Of a DNA stretch of 64,000 nt, positions 44,655 through 56,144 are shown one piece after another. The translations under genes and the position numbers were made by a program. Under the pieces are notes generated by a model. The model saw only the letters and a program-made list of their open reading frames with translations. It made no database searches and was not told the DNA's origin. This stretch comes from Hawksworthiomyces lignivorus (lineage: Eukaryota; Ascomycota; Sordariomycetes; Ophiostomatales; Ophiostomataceae). Every line of letters starts with the position of its first letter. The first letter of the stretch is position 1. The stretch is taken from the NCBI GenBank assembly GCA_002917075.1, contig NTMA01000016.1:489268-553267 (forward strand), in the 5' to 3' direction.

Positions 44655-46312
44655 GAGAGCCACAAGGGCGACAAGCATCTGAAGTTCAACGACAGCAGCC
44701 AGAGATGGCGAGAATTTCAATATAAAAAAAAATCCAGGATTACAAAGGCTGTGCCACAGATCGCCCTGCCGCCCTACACCTTTGGCATGTGCTGCTAGGC
44801 CAGAAGAGACAGGTGGTATTCGTCTACACCTCTCTATGAAATTGCGGAGAAGGATCTTATTCGCATACACAGAAACTGGAGGAATAATACTGATCTCCCT
44901 GGAGCGCATCTTCCTCTCTATACATGGGCTGTATTGGACCCTTCCTCCAATAGAGGACCTGCCAGAAACAGGCAGGTCACACTGGCGATTCTTCATATTA
45001 GGACGGGGCTATATCGTATAATTTATGCAGCCGTTTTGCTTTTGTCTTGGTAGCGGTCGGTAGTGCACTTTACATGCCGCGAAGGAACCTTCAAATCTTG
45101 ATAATGGATAGTGGGGAGCGCTGACCTCTTTCATATATTGAGGCAAAGACCTTCTGGTGCACATGTGGCCACCCCTCCCTCTATACGGGAGTGACTCGGC
45201 TAAAGTCCATCTTTTCCATTTTTTTTTGAACCTTTTCTTTGGTTCCTCAACAATATTTCTTGGCATGACCTACGAGAGTGATTCGTGTTCCTGGCAGCTG
45301 GCACTCTTGCCAGTACTGCAACAGGGATCGACGTGTCTCTCACCCCCTCGCTCTTCAATTATGCGTGTCTTCACGGACGTTGCATTCGTCCCTGTTTCCC
45401 TACCACCGATCTTGCTAGTATGGTTCTAAGGTAGATCGGAATAGCATTCAAGTGCATTCCCTTGACATAGACCAAATATGAATCTCATTTGCTCTACCGC
45501 ATTGGAGCATCTTACTCCAGAAATAATTCTCTCAAACACCACCGTGATGAATTCTTAATTTCCGCAATGATGGACCAGAGACACATCGACGGAATGGTAC
45601 ATTTGTACAGATCTTACGATGTAGAGAAGACAAAGAGTCATCCATATATTCCTCCATATTTGAATTGGTAGTCACTTTAAATTGTCCCTGTCTTTTTTGG
45701 AAACTAATTTGGTCCTCCTTCGCACCTTCTGCATTTTGACTGACGTCCGCGAGAGGGGACGCCTTGTCGCGCCTCAGACTACACCATCACCACTTTACAC
45801 GATGAGGCGCGTGAATACACATGAACAAAAACAATGCTTCCTGGTTTCTCGCCTTCATTCTTTGTCTCTGATCTCTTTTACAGTGACTTTACATGAATGA
45901 AAAGCTTTGCCTTACCTTCCTCTTCGCTATTCCCTCTCTTTTCCTTTAATCTATATTGGCGCAATAAGTCCAGAAGGCACGCGGTGTTTGATTATATTAT
46001 ATATGACTGTCTTTTCACCGCAGCCGTATCAAGAGCCATTAAATGGAGAAGAGGCTCCCTCTGCATGTTCGACGTACACGTATATGTTATATATATTGCC
46101 TCATTGAAGCCGCATTTTCTGGCTTTTATCAACAATAGTATTAATATCAGTATCCTATCTGGGCCACATATACTACGGGGTAATACATCGACAATTCTAG
46201 CCCTTCAAGAACTTTTCTGGTAGATAGCAAGTGTTACGATAATAATTGTTCTCTCCTCTCCCATTTTTCTTTCTCATTCAATCCCTCTCTAAAAAGCTCC
46301 CCTTCTTCCATC
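44655..46312. other. Gene-free 1.66-kb region
   Basis: Spacer before the GH92 gene. Frames are short and without domains. The final 80 bases are C/T-rich, as expected for a highly expressed fungal leader. Confidence 0.45.
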
Positions 46313-49150
46313 ATGACCCGGTTGCTTGCCGATCTCTTCCCGGCCGGCACCTGGTGGCTTTTGCTGCTGCTCAGTCTCGTTTCCATCTCAGACACGACGG
46401 GTGCATCGTCTGCGCCAGCAGCAAGAGTTCCAAGACCGCCCATACCGCCACGTCACAGGAGATCACAGCCGCAACCAATACGCCATGCGGCGAATGCCTC
46501 TGCATTCGATCCTCTAGACTACGTGGACCCCCTAATTGGTGCCAGCAACGGCGGCAATGTATTCCCTGGCGCCTCGCTGCCGTACGGCATGGCCAAGGCC
46601 GTGGCCGACACCAACAGCGGCTCCAACCAGGGCGGCTTTACCCTGGACGACAGCCCTGTGACGGGCTTCAGTATGATGCACGACTCGGGCACGGGCGGCA
46701 GCCCCTCGCTGGGCAATTTCCCCCTATTTCCCTACACGTCTTGCGCGAGTGGCGACGTGGACGGCTGTCCGTTCCCCAAGAAGGCCCGGGTGGCTTTTGG
46801 TGGCTTCAGAAACCAGAGTGTGACTGCGCGGCCGGGCATGTTCAGCATCGTCCTCAACACAGGTATCTCGGCCAACATGACGGTCACGCACCACACAGCG
46901 CTTTTCCGGTTCACGTTCCCGAGCAACGGCACGGTGATGGGCTCGCTGCGAGGCAAAGACAACGTAACTACGACCACCACATACACGGGACCCGTGGAGC
47001 CGCTGATTCTGCAGGACCTAACAGACCTGTCCGACTCGCGCCAGGACAACGGCACCGTGGCCGTCGACCCGGCCACGGGGCGCATCACGGGCAGCGCGCG
47101 CTTCCAGCCCAGCTTTGGCAGCGGCACGTTTGTGCTGCACTTTTGCACCGATTTCTTCGGCGCGCCGCTGTTGGACGCCGGCGTCTTTGTCAACAGCCGC
47201 GCCAGCTCCGCCGTGCACAACATCACCATCTCGCGCTCTATCAATGGCTATCCGCTGCCGGGTGGCGCCTTTGTCCGCTTCAAGTCGCCCGGTGGCGCCG
47301 CCAACCCCATCACGGCCCGCGTCGCTACCAGCTTCGTCAGCGCTGAGCAAGCCTGCGCACATGCCGAGGCAGAGATCCCCGACCCTGACGGCCAGTTCAA
47401 CGCCGTCGCCCAGGCCGCCGTCGACGCCTGGCGAACCAAGCTCCGGCCCATCCGGGTGGTCGTCGGCAGCAGTGCCAACCACACCAACGCAACGGCAGCC
47501 GCCAACTCTAATGCTACGGCGGCGATCGCGCCGCAGCCCACCGCAGCCCGCTTCTTCGCCTGGAAGCACGCGCCCCACGCACCAAACGGATCGGTGCCAG
47601 TCTGGCACAACGCGACGAACGCGACGAACGCAACAAGTGGCAGCGGCAGACCCCACCACGCGCCGTCGCTGGACCCGGACTCGCTGCTGCGCAACTTTTA
47701 CAGCGGCATCTACCGCACCATGATCAACCCGCAGAACTACACCGGCGAGAATCCGCTGTGGGCCAGCAGCGAGCCGTACTTTGATTCGTTCTACTGCATC
47801 TGGGACTTGTTCCGGTCGCAGCTGCCGTTCCTAACCATCGTGGACCCGGACGCCGTGGCGCAGATGATCCGCTCGCTCATCGACACCTACCGGCACCTGG
47901 GCTGGCTGCCGGACTGCCGCATGTCCCTGTGCAAGGGTCTGACACAGGGCGGGTCCAACGCCGACAACGTGCTGGCGGACGCCCACGCCAAGGGCCTGCA
48001 GGGCGGCATCGACTGGGCCGACGCCTATGCGGCCGTGGTCAAGGACGCCGAAGTGGAGCCGTACGACTGGTCAAACGAGGGCCGCGGCGGCCTGGACAGC
48101 TGGAAGAGCCTGGGCTACATCCCCGTGCAGGACTTCGACTACAAGGGCTTCGGCACCATGACACGCAGCGTCTCGCGCACGCTCGAATACAGCTACAACG
48201 ACTACTGCATCGCGCAGATGGCGCGCGGCGGGCTGGGCCCTGCAGCCGACCAGGAAAAGTACCTCACACGCAGCAGCAACTGGCAGAACCTGTTCAAGGC
48301 GGACGAGGCGTCGCACTGGTGGAACGGCACGAACACCGACTTTACGGGCTTCTTTCAGCCGCGCAACCTCAACGGCAGCTGGTACTACCAGAACCCGCTA
48401 AACTGCAGCAACCCGGACGACTACAGCGTCTGCTCGCTGCAGAACACGGGCCGCGAGACGTTCGAGAGCAGCCTCTGGGAGTACGGCTTCTTCGTGCCGC
48501 ACGACCAGGCCACGCTGATCGGCCTGTACGGCGGCGATGATGCCTTCGTGCGCCGCCTCGACTACCTGCACGATAGCGGCATTGTGTACATCGGCAACGA
48601 GCCCGCGTTCCTCACCGTATACCAGTACCACTATGCCGGCCGGCCCGGCAAGTCTGCGGCGCGCGCCCACACGTATGTCCCCGAGTTCTTCTCGACCACG
48701 CCAGATGGTCTGCCGGGCAATGACGATAGCGGGGCCATGGGCAGCTTTGTGGCATTCACCATGATGGGCCTCTTCCCAAACCCCGGGCAAAACGTCTACC
48801 TAGTGATACCACCATTCTTCGAGGCCGTCCACGTCACCCACCCGCTCACGAACAGGACGGCCGTGATCCGCAGCACCAATTTCGACCCGACCTTCCAGGC
48901 GGTGTACATCCAGAGCGCCACGCTGAACGGCAAGCCGTACACGAAGAGCTGGGTCGACCACTCTTTCTTCACGGAGGGCCAGGAGCTGGTGCTGACGCTG
49001 GGGCGGAACGAGAGCGCTACCTGGGGACGGGCACCAGCGGACCGGCCGCCTAGCGTTGGAGAGTATGGCCAGGGATCGGCGGGAAACAAGACGGTCAACA
49101 AGACATACCGGAGTTTGTTTGCAGGCAGCAGACTGGGAGGCAGCCTGTGA
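46313..49150 (+). CDS. Secreted GH92 alpha-mannosidase
   Basis: Single exon, 945 residues. GH92 enzymes are Ca2+-dependent exo-alpha-mannosidases acting on N- or O-mannans. A signal peptide spans about residues 1-32 (WWLLLLLSLVSISDTTGA). The GH92 N-terminal domain begins at DPLDYVDPLIGASNGGNVFPGASLPYG. The catalytic (alpha/alpha)6 domain has FYSGIYRTMINPQNY, FYCIWDLFRSQLPFL and, near residue 800, GNDDSGAMGSF, matching the family GNDDxGxMS motif. Many N-X-S/T sites support secretion. A low-complexity Asn/Thr/Ala stretch at about 385-450 is an insertion relative to bacterial enzymes. Target linkage is not predictable. Confidence 0.95.
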   Translation: MTRLLADLFPAGTWWLLLLLSLVSISDTTGASSAPAARVPRPPIPPRHRRSQPQPIRHAANASAFDPLDYVDPLIGASNGGNVFPGASLPYGMAKAVADTNSGSNQGGFTLDDSPVTGFSMMHDSGTGGSPSLGNFPLFPYTSCASGDVDGCPFPKKARVAFGGFRNQSVTARPGMFSIVLNTGISANMTVTHHTALFRFTFPSNGTVMGSLRGKDNVTTTTTYTGPVEPLILQDLTDLSDSRQDNGTVAVDPATGRITGSARFQPSFGSGTFVLHFCTDFFGAPLLDAGVFVNSRASSAVHNITISRSINGYPLPGGAFVRFKSPGGAANPITARVATSFVSAEQACAHAEAEIPDPDGQFNAVAQAAVDAWRTKLRPIRVVVGSSANHTNATAAANSNATAAIAPQPTAARFFAWKHAPHAPNGSVPVWHNATNATNATSGSGRPHHAPSLDPDSLLRNFYSGIYRTMINPQNYTGENPLWASSEPYFDSFYCIWDLFRSQLPFLTIVDPDAVAQMIRSLIDTYRHLGWLPDCRMSLCKGLTQGGSNADNVLADAHAKGLQGGIDWADAYAAVVKDAEVEPYDWSNEGRGGLDSWKSLGYIPVQDFDYKGFGTMTRSVSRTLEYSYNDYCIAQMARGGLGPAADQEKYLTRSSNWQNLFKADEASHWWNGTNTDFTGFFQPRNLNGSWYYQNPLNCSNPDDYSVCSLQNTGRETFESSLWEYGFFVPHDQATLIGLYGGDDAFVRRLDYLHDSGIVYIGNEPAFLTVYQYHYAGRPGKSAARAHTYVPEFFSTTPDGLPGNDDSGAMGSFVAFTMMGLFPNPGQNVYLVIPPFFEAVHVTHPLTNRTAVIRSTNFDPTFQAVYIQSATLNGKPYTKSWVDHSFFTEGQELVLTLGRNESATWGRAPADRPPSVGEYGQGSAGNKTVNKTYRSLFAGSRLGGSL

Positions 49151-52100
49151 AGGGATGTGGCGTATGCTTATGGGAGCAGCATATCATGTAGCGTTATTAA
49201 GAGCACATATTAGCATTTTGATCAAAGTGAGTATTCTTGCGAATACACTTTCCAGTACTTTTTTTTTCCATCGTGAGAGTCGCCTATCTTGGCAAGGGTT
49301 TGCACAGGCACATTTGGCGACCGGTCGTCTCCAGTGGAGCTGCTGCAGCCGCACTTCTGACGACATACACGTACACAGCAGCTGTACATCGGCGATCTAA
49401 TTTCCCAGCGCCACGGACGAGCCGTCGAATAAGCCACCCAGGCTATCAAACCCAGCTGAAGCCTTAGTGACAGCGCCGTCGGTTCCCCTCTTTTCTTGCA
49501 CGGTCTTGGACTGGATGCTGGGGAAATACCCTTGCGACTACTGACGAAGTGCTCGAAAATACACTCCAAAGCCATGCCTGTGTCAGTGCGCATCCAAAAT
49601 TCGTTTGCCAGACTTGCGTATATGTGTATGTGCACTAATGGAAATTCACTAGCAAGCTTGGTCGAGCTTGGGTCCTATTTTAGTTTGAGGATATTCCTTT
49701 CGTCCTTTCTCTGTCGAGTTAGTTGCATCGAAGCCACATATTTGCCCCTGATCCTAGTCCACCGCAAGAAGGGCACGGTGTGATGGACGAAAGCAGCAAT
49801 TGTATCGAGCAGAAATCATATGCAGCAGAGATGGTATTCGCATTGTGAGCTTCGCGGCGGAAGACGATTTCCCTGGGTACGACACAAGGCGTTGAAGCTA
49901 GCTTTGGGGGCTTACAGCCAATCGGCTTGACATTGTGTCGTCCGAGCACCCGGTGAGTTGTCCGGCCTATGCCAATAGCATCATGAAAACTCAGAGCCGC
50001 TGCCGTGCTTGCAGCTGTGTTTTCTTTGTTTGCTCTACTCCGTGCTGTAATTCTTTCACGCATGCGCACGGAGCCTCTCGCGTGAGCGTGCTTTCTTAAT
50101 AGGTGTGGACCCGGAGAAGAGAGGACTCCCAGTGCAGCGACCCGTTAACATGGGCATCCCTGGTAATGGGGAAATGCGACGCCAGGGCACGGAAAGCATA
50201 GTTGCTGGGACGCTCTTCCCGTCTTTGGCATCAGTAAACGACAGATGAGCTGAGAAGCTACTGATCTTCCCTGCTCTGTGCTTTCCGTCTTCTATTTCCG
50301 AGCTCCTTCATTTCGAAGATTCTTCCGTAGACAGAACTTCATGTTCTGTTCACCGCCCACAGTCACCTCTCTGTAATTTCGGAGAAAAAAACCCCTACAA
50401 GTCAGTCGTCCTCCAATTTTAAGCAAAATTTCAAAGGGAAAGGGGGTAGATAGAATATGTGGTCCTCTGGTCTAATGTGTTCGCTTGAAGCAGAAGAATG
50501 CCTCCAGTGTTGCCTGCCATGCCATACTCCGTAGACTTTTGCTACAGGTACTTTTCTTGGCCGTTACGAGCGTTTCTTCAGCGCCTTTCTCCTCGCGGCG
50601 ATCCTTATTTTAGTGGGCAGTCCTTGAAGATCGCTGCACCAAAAGAGCCCTTTAACAGCGTGGTGCACAGCCCTAATACGAGCACATACAATTACGTATT
50701 ATTAGTAAGTGCATGGCCCATCCGGGAAGAAGCGACAGTGCGGGTCTGGTGGGGGGGTCAGTCTCTTGCTGCTCGTATCTCTATCCATTACCTTTGCTTA
50801 GTATTGTTTCCCTCTTATACAAAAACGGCAAATTCCCATAGAAGGACAAGACGAAGAACTAAAACTACGACTAGTAGTTGCAAGTAGTCGTCTCTGTGCC
50901 TCGCACTAATACTCGCCTGGTGTGTTTCGCCCAACAGACGAACAGCAGCCGCTCGAGATAGCGTCGACTTCCACGCGTTGGCGCAGGGGAGAGACGAGGC
51001 TTGTTGGCGATATCGTCTCTTATTTTTTTTTTTGTTTGCTTGTTTTGCTTTTTGTCTGCTACTTGCAGTGTTTAGCTTTCTTTTTTTGTTGTTATGTTTT
51101 TTTTTTTTTTTTTTTTTTTCAGCGATCTGCCTTCGTCTGCGTCGTACTGCTTTTATTTCTCTCGCATCTGCCGCCACCAAATTGTTTCTGTAGCGTGCAT
51201 AGCACTCTAATCTATTCCTCTTTGAACTCTGATCGTCATTTTCTTCTGCATCCGCTCTTTCCTCTGCTTGCCCATTCAACCTAAGCTAGCTGCTCCTTCA
51301 CCACTCTGCAGCCGACTAGCCTTGCTTACCTTGTTCATTTCTTGTCTGCTTCTTAGAATTGCTGCTGCCTTTTTCTCATGAAAGTCGCAATCAGCTAGAC
51401 CGGCCACCCACCTTCACAGTCGTATTCGACTTTCATCTGCGCCCTGCGTGGATAGCCCGGACCGGCGTAGGCCATTTTCGAATGTAGTCTTCTCCTTTTC
51501 AGCCCCCCTCTTCTCCCCCCAAAATACTTTTCCACTCATGGAGAGCCCACACATTAATAGGGGCGAATATTGACCGCCTTTGTACCTTCCCCCGACTCGA
51601 TTGTGCTTGCCTTTTCCGGAGTAGGCTCCGATCCTGCAAGTGGTGATAGACGACCAACGGAAACCATTCTACGAGCAGAAAACGTGCTCTGCCTCTTTCC
51701 CTTTCCGCTGATGCAAGGGCTTTCTTCTCTTCTGTTGCTTCTCACTCCTTCTCCGTTCCTTCCTTTTTGTGGGGTCCTCTCTGATGACGACCCGGTCCAT
51801 CCACACCCGGTAATGGTTCTAACCAGCAAAATATGAACAATCACAATAGCAGATGAAGACGCTTTAGTACATAAAAATCTCGCCCAACATATAACAGAAG
51901 CCAAAAGACTCGTTGGATGCCGCGTCGGAGTCCTTTGCAATACTTCTATGACTATCGTCCCGTGTCGTCTTCTGCTTCAATTTGTCATTTCTCTTGTCTG
52001 TCGTCTTTCTTTTTTTCCGTTTCTTTCTCTGCCAAGTTTTCTTTTTTCATCGCCCCTCTTCTGCTATCTCCTCATTGTCTCCTCATACTGTTTTACTTCT

Positions 52101-52284
52101 ATTCTCTCCTGATTCCAGGTCCTTTTTAAAGGGCTCTGCCACCTCGCTGCCTCTTCGCAGCAACCATCGTTCTTTCACTTCAACTCTGTGTTCTTTTTTT
52201 TCTAGTGGCTTTCCAGGTCCTTTTGCCATGCTTCTGCGTTGTCACTTTAGTTAAAGTCCTTCCACTACCAACTTGCAGCGGCAT
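49151..52284. other. 3.1-kb gene-free region, probably long regulatory/leader DNA
   Basis: No supportable gene. It contains TACTCCGTA at 50525-50533, a T run at about 51097-51119 and extended C/T-rich DNA from 51960 to 52260, typical of promoters and long 5' leaders in filamentous fungi. I read most of it as upstream control DNA of the RGS-PAS gene. Confidence 0.45.
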
Positions 52285-52302
52285 ATGTCCAGTACTGTAT
52301 AA
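52285..52302 (+). promoter_or_regulatory. Five-codon uORF abutting the RGS-PAS start
   Basis: ATG-TCC-AGT-ACT-GTA-TAA ends at 52302, and the main ATG follows at 52303 in the same frame with no gap. Ribosomes ending here would need to reinitiate or leak past. It could instead be removed if the CAG at 52276-52278 is a splice acceptor. Confidence 0.5.
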
Positions 52303-54950
52303 ATGTCCTCTGTGAGAAGGACGTCTCAACGTCCAAAGACAGCCATGGCCAGAACAGCAATAGCAACGACCACAATGACGCTCAGCCCCGAGGCAGCACC
52401 ATCCTTAACGCTGTCTCCCGCCTCTCGCAGCAGCAGATCCTCTATAAAAAGTGAGCGGCGCCGCAGCATGCCTGCTCCCGTCGCCGTGCATCCCATCAAC
52501 TCGTCTGCTGCTTCGGGAATGTCGGACCAACTGCCGTATCTGGCTCTCTCGACATTATATGAGCGCCGACAGTCTAGCGGTGTTGTGTCGCCGCCTCCGA
52601 CGATCAGCAGCGCTCGGAGTACCTACTCTGCTCGAGGATATGATTCAACGCGGGAGAAGAGCATTATCAGCGCCGACGGAGCGATTTCTGTTCATCGGCT
52701 AAGGAGCAACTCGGGCCTGTCATTGCACACAAATACTGCCGCTCTGCGACGGTACACTGACTACAACCAGGATGGTTCCACCCGGCTGCCCCCCACGGAT
52801 GAGGTGATCAGTGCAGATATACTGGGGTCCCGGCAGATGGTCGCCAAAAATGCGGTACCAAGCGCCGAAGACACTGTTACTTCTTCGACGCCTGGCCTCT
52901 TCTCAAGAGACACTGTCCGCATCGTTCTCGATGACCTAGTGGTCCGGCAGCGGCTGTGGGAATACGCTCGTAACAGAGGTGGAGCTGAAAACTTGGACTT
53001 TCTGGAAAAGGTGGGTGCTAATGTGCATCTTGCTAGATAACGCAGGCGAAGCAGATCAAAACTAACAGCTCCCTTTAGGTGGAAGAGTACAACAAAGCTC
53101 TGCATGGTGTCACAGCGCTGATGGCCAACATCTCAACCACTTACACAGGCGTAACGGCTACCAAGCCTCTGAGACTGCCACCGCATTTGTGCAAATCTCT
53201 CAATGCAGACGTCAAGCACGTTTCGAAGTCCATTCTTCCAAGCCTTGAAATTCTCTTTGGCGAAGCCGGCATTCACGTCGAAGATCGGATTGTCCGGGAG
53301 ATCTACCCTGCTTTTGCTAAGCGGCAGCTGTCCTTGCGCATGAAAGCGTCCCTTGGAGCGCCGTCGGCCAATGCCGCTCAGACACCATTCCGATTCGGGG
53401 GGCTCGGTCAGGCGTTTTGCTTGACTGATCCGTACCGCCCCGACAACCCCATTGTGTATGCTTCTGAGAGCTTTGCCCGCATTCTGGGATACGCAAGATC
53501 TGAGGATATTCCTCGGAGTGGGTTCTGGAGAGTGCCGAAGCACACCGACGAAGAATCGTTCTCAGACGAAATCGTGTTGACTCGCCATCGCCGAGATAGC
53601 CACCCATTCTGGAGCCAAGTTTCCGTCTGTCCCCTGAAGTCTGCGAGCGGTCGCGTTCGATTTGTTCTCTCTGCCGTAGTGAATATCTCAGATGTCACCA
53701 AGTCACCGGAAGATATGCTGCACGCTTTAGCTGTAGAACCTTCGACAGCAGGTGGTGGCAGTCTGGCAAACAACAGCAGTGTTCATGCTTCCAGTACCGC
53801 CAGCATGGCGGCTAGCAGCCATTCTGGCTCTCCACCACCTCTTCTCTCTCCGCTGATGTCACCTGTGACATCAACAACTTCGGAATTTCCGTCGCATACA
53901 GACCGACCAATTTCTTCTAAGGCGAGCTATGTCACCTCAGAGCGACCTGGAACTGCACTCGCCAACACTAGCAACTCCACGACCCACCACTCGCAGGAGA
54001 TACAAGACAAGCGATTTTCAACCAAGTCTTTCTTCAATGCGTTTTCCCGGCGGCGGAGAACGGACAACAATCAGAAGTCTAGTGGAGAAATGGTATCGTC
54101 TAGACCGACTACTAAATCTGCTGTTTCGCCGCCCGCCAGCCAAATCCCAGAGCCAATCCACACTGGCCTCATGGGAGCTCCAGGACCAATACTTGATGAC
54201 AACCTATCTATCTACTCAAGATTCATGGTATTGCAATTTTTGCCGGGTTCCAGCTATGGAGAGGAGTTTACAGGAGCTTCTTCATCTTTTCTATCAAGAC
54301 GCAATAGTCAACACAGCACCCACTCTCCACCGGCAGCAGCACTTTCTTCTGCAGTTTCGCGCCTCAAAATAGCCTTCTCATCTCTTCCCATGCTAGAGCT
54401 ACTTGGGCTCGGACCAGCTGCTCAAGATGCTGTAATGTACCACGACGTCTTCTCTGTCCTCTCCGAGCTTGCCGGCTCGCCTTCTATTACGGCCCTGTTC
54501 CGTGCCAATGTGCGCCAGCGATTGGTTGATTCTGAGTCAGCGAGCCTTGAGCTGTCAGTACCAACTAGCGGCACGCCTGTGCCAGGGGCGTTCTCTGCAG
54601 GGCTTGGCTTGTCTCCATCCAGAAATTCGCAAACAAGAGGCAGCGAAGTTGGCGGACCAAGTTCGTCGCGGCGCTCTAGTATGTTTATTCCTGGACGTGC
54701 CAAACAAGATCAACAGAGAGATGCTCCTAGAGGCTCGTCACGAGACGGTAAAGCTTCAGACGGGTGGTGGGCTAGCTCGACAGGCGGGAGACGGCGGAGA
54801 AGCGGCAGCTTTGACTATCCACCAGCGAGCGACTGGAGAGGACGTGGCACGCAGAAGATGCAGAGGCTGATGAGCCATTGGACGCCACTCAAAGACGTCG
54901 ACGGCTCGGTTGCGTGGGTAATTCTCGTCATTTCTCCCATTGTTGAATAG
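52303..54950 (+). CDS. RGS-PAS/LOV-like protein without the photoactive cysteine
   Basis: Two exons (52303-53010, 53079-54950) encode 859 residues. After a disordered Ser-rich N-terminus, residues about 199-323 form an RGS domain (TVRIVLDDLVVRQRLWEYARNRGGAENLDFLEKVEEYNKAL to EIYPAFAKRQ). Residues about 340-443 form a LOV-type PAS domain (PIVYASESFARILGYARSEDI, then HPFWSQVSVCPLKSASGRVRFVLSAVVNISD). This is the order of fungal RGS-LOV proteins, which couple light to G-protein signalling at membranes. The flavin-adduct motif GRNCRFLQG is absent: the segment reads RSGFWRVPKHTDEES and is about ten residues shorter. The long Ser/Pro-rich C-terminus includes a conserved-looking HDVFSVLSELAGSP helix. 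Confidence 0.85.
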
Positions 54951-55199
54951 CTGCCGTTTTTGTAATCCTACATTTGGGATAGAAGGCATTGGCGATTTTT
55001 TTGGTGTATTCTTTTCAGGATTTGTATAACCCTTGATTTCATGTCTGATTGAATTCTATGTAAGAAGGAGTAAGATACCCCCCAACATTTCGGTAGAGAA
55101 ATTGTAATAAGAATTTTAGTTACTTGTGCTTTGTTCTTGAATTTCAGGTGATCATTCTTAAATTGTGTTTATTTGACCTGCTCTCCCCTGTATCTATTC

Positions 55200-56144
55200 T
55201 CATGTCAGACATGGCTTGCAGTCTGGCAGGTAGTCTGAGCCGTCGCAGGGCTCTAGCAGCTGTGTGTAATCTGTGCTGTTGCCCCAGCACAGCCGGCCCA
55301 TAACCGTCTCCGCCGCTGTTGCGGTGCCAGCTGCTCCGGTGTTGTTGCTGCTGCCGTCTCCGCTCTTGAGGCACCACCACTGCCAGTCCCGGATAATGCA
55401 CTGCGCTTTGCATCGCGTCTGCTGGTGCCGCGCCACGCACCGCGTGTCTGGCTTCCATGCCCCCGGCGTGCACCCGTCCTCGCACTGCGGCCTGAGCCCC
55501 ACCGGCAGGTCCGCCGCCTGTGTCTCCCAGATCAGCCAGTACGCCGGTGGCAGTAGCGTCACGGGTGCCGTGTCAGCCGATACCACCGATGCGACGAATG
55601 TGGGCGACCCGGTGGCGGGCGACGACGGCGTGGCCTGCGTAAAGTGGGTCACCGTCTGCCTTGTGATGCTCGTCTGCAGCATAGTGTAGGGGAAGCTCTC
55701 CGGATCGGGCGACGCCGGCCAGGGCTCGAGCACTGTAACGGTCTGGGCGGTGACCCAAGACTCTGTGGGGTGGGCCGTCACGCTCCCCGCAGAAGAAGAG
55801 GAGGAGGTGGTGGCGGCGGCGGCAGCTGCATCAGCGGAGGACGGCGCAGGCGCTGCGGCATGGGTCCAGGCGCTGTTCTTCTGTGAGGCGACTGCGGGGT
55901 ACGACGTGATTGTGGTCGTCCAGATGCGGGTGACCGTGGTCGGGTAGGTGGTAGTGGCGGAGGTCGTCGTGGCGTCGTCGTCGGCGGCAGTCGAAGAGCT
56001 TCCCGGCATCGGCATCGGCATAGACATGCTCATGGACGAGCTAGTAGACGACGAGGAGGACAACAGCCTCGCTGCCGCGGCTGCCACGGCTGGACGACAG
56101 CTGAAGATGGCGGTTCCAAGCGCAGCGCTAGTCGCCCACTTCAT
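55200..56144 (-). CDS. Secreted Ser/Thr-rich protein with a cysteine-rich C-terminus
   Basis: Single exon, 314 residues, no recognised family. The N-terminus is a likely signal peptide (ATSAALGTAIFS core, cleavage near AVAAAA). Residues 30-200 are Ser/Thr/Ala/Pro-rich with short repeats of TVT-type words, as in O-mannosylated cell-wall proteins. The C-terminal third has ten Cys in CEDGC, RC, RCKAQC, WWC, LCWG, PCDG and DCKPC contexts, which suggests a disulfide-stabilised small domain. No GPI signal is evident. It may be a wall or effector-like protein; function unknown. Confidence 0.75.
   Translation of the reverse strand: MKWATSAALGTAIFSCRPAVAAAAARLLSSSSSTSSSMSMSMPMPMPGSSSTAADDDATTTSATTTYPTTVTRIWTTTITSYPAVASQKNSAWTHAAAPAPSSADAAAAAATTSSSSSAGSVTAHPTESWVTAQTVTVLEPWPASPDPESFPYTMLQTSITRQTVTHFTQATPSSPATGSPTFVASVVSADTAPVTLLPPAYWLIWETQAADLPVGLRPQCEDGCTPGAWKPDTRCVARHQQTRCKAQCIIRDWQWWCLKSGDGSSNNTGAAGTATAAETVMGRLCWGNSTDYTQLLEPCDGSDYLPDCKPCLT

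Noticed and set aside
53500..53560. Hidden intron or frameshift restoring a LOV NCRFLQ motif
   Set aside because: None of the three plus-strand frames contains such a motif here and the frame is continuous.
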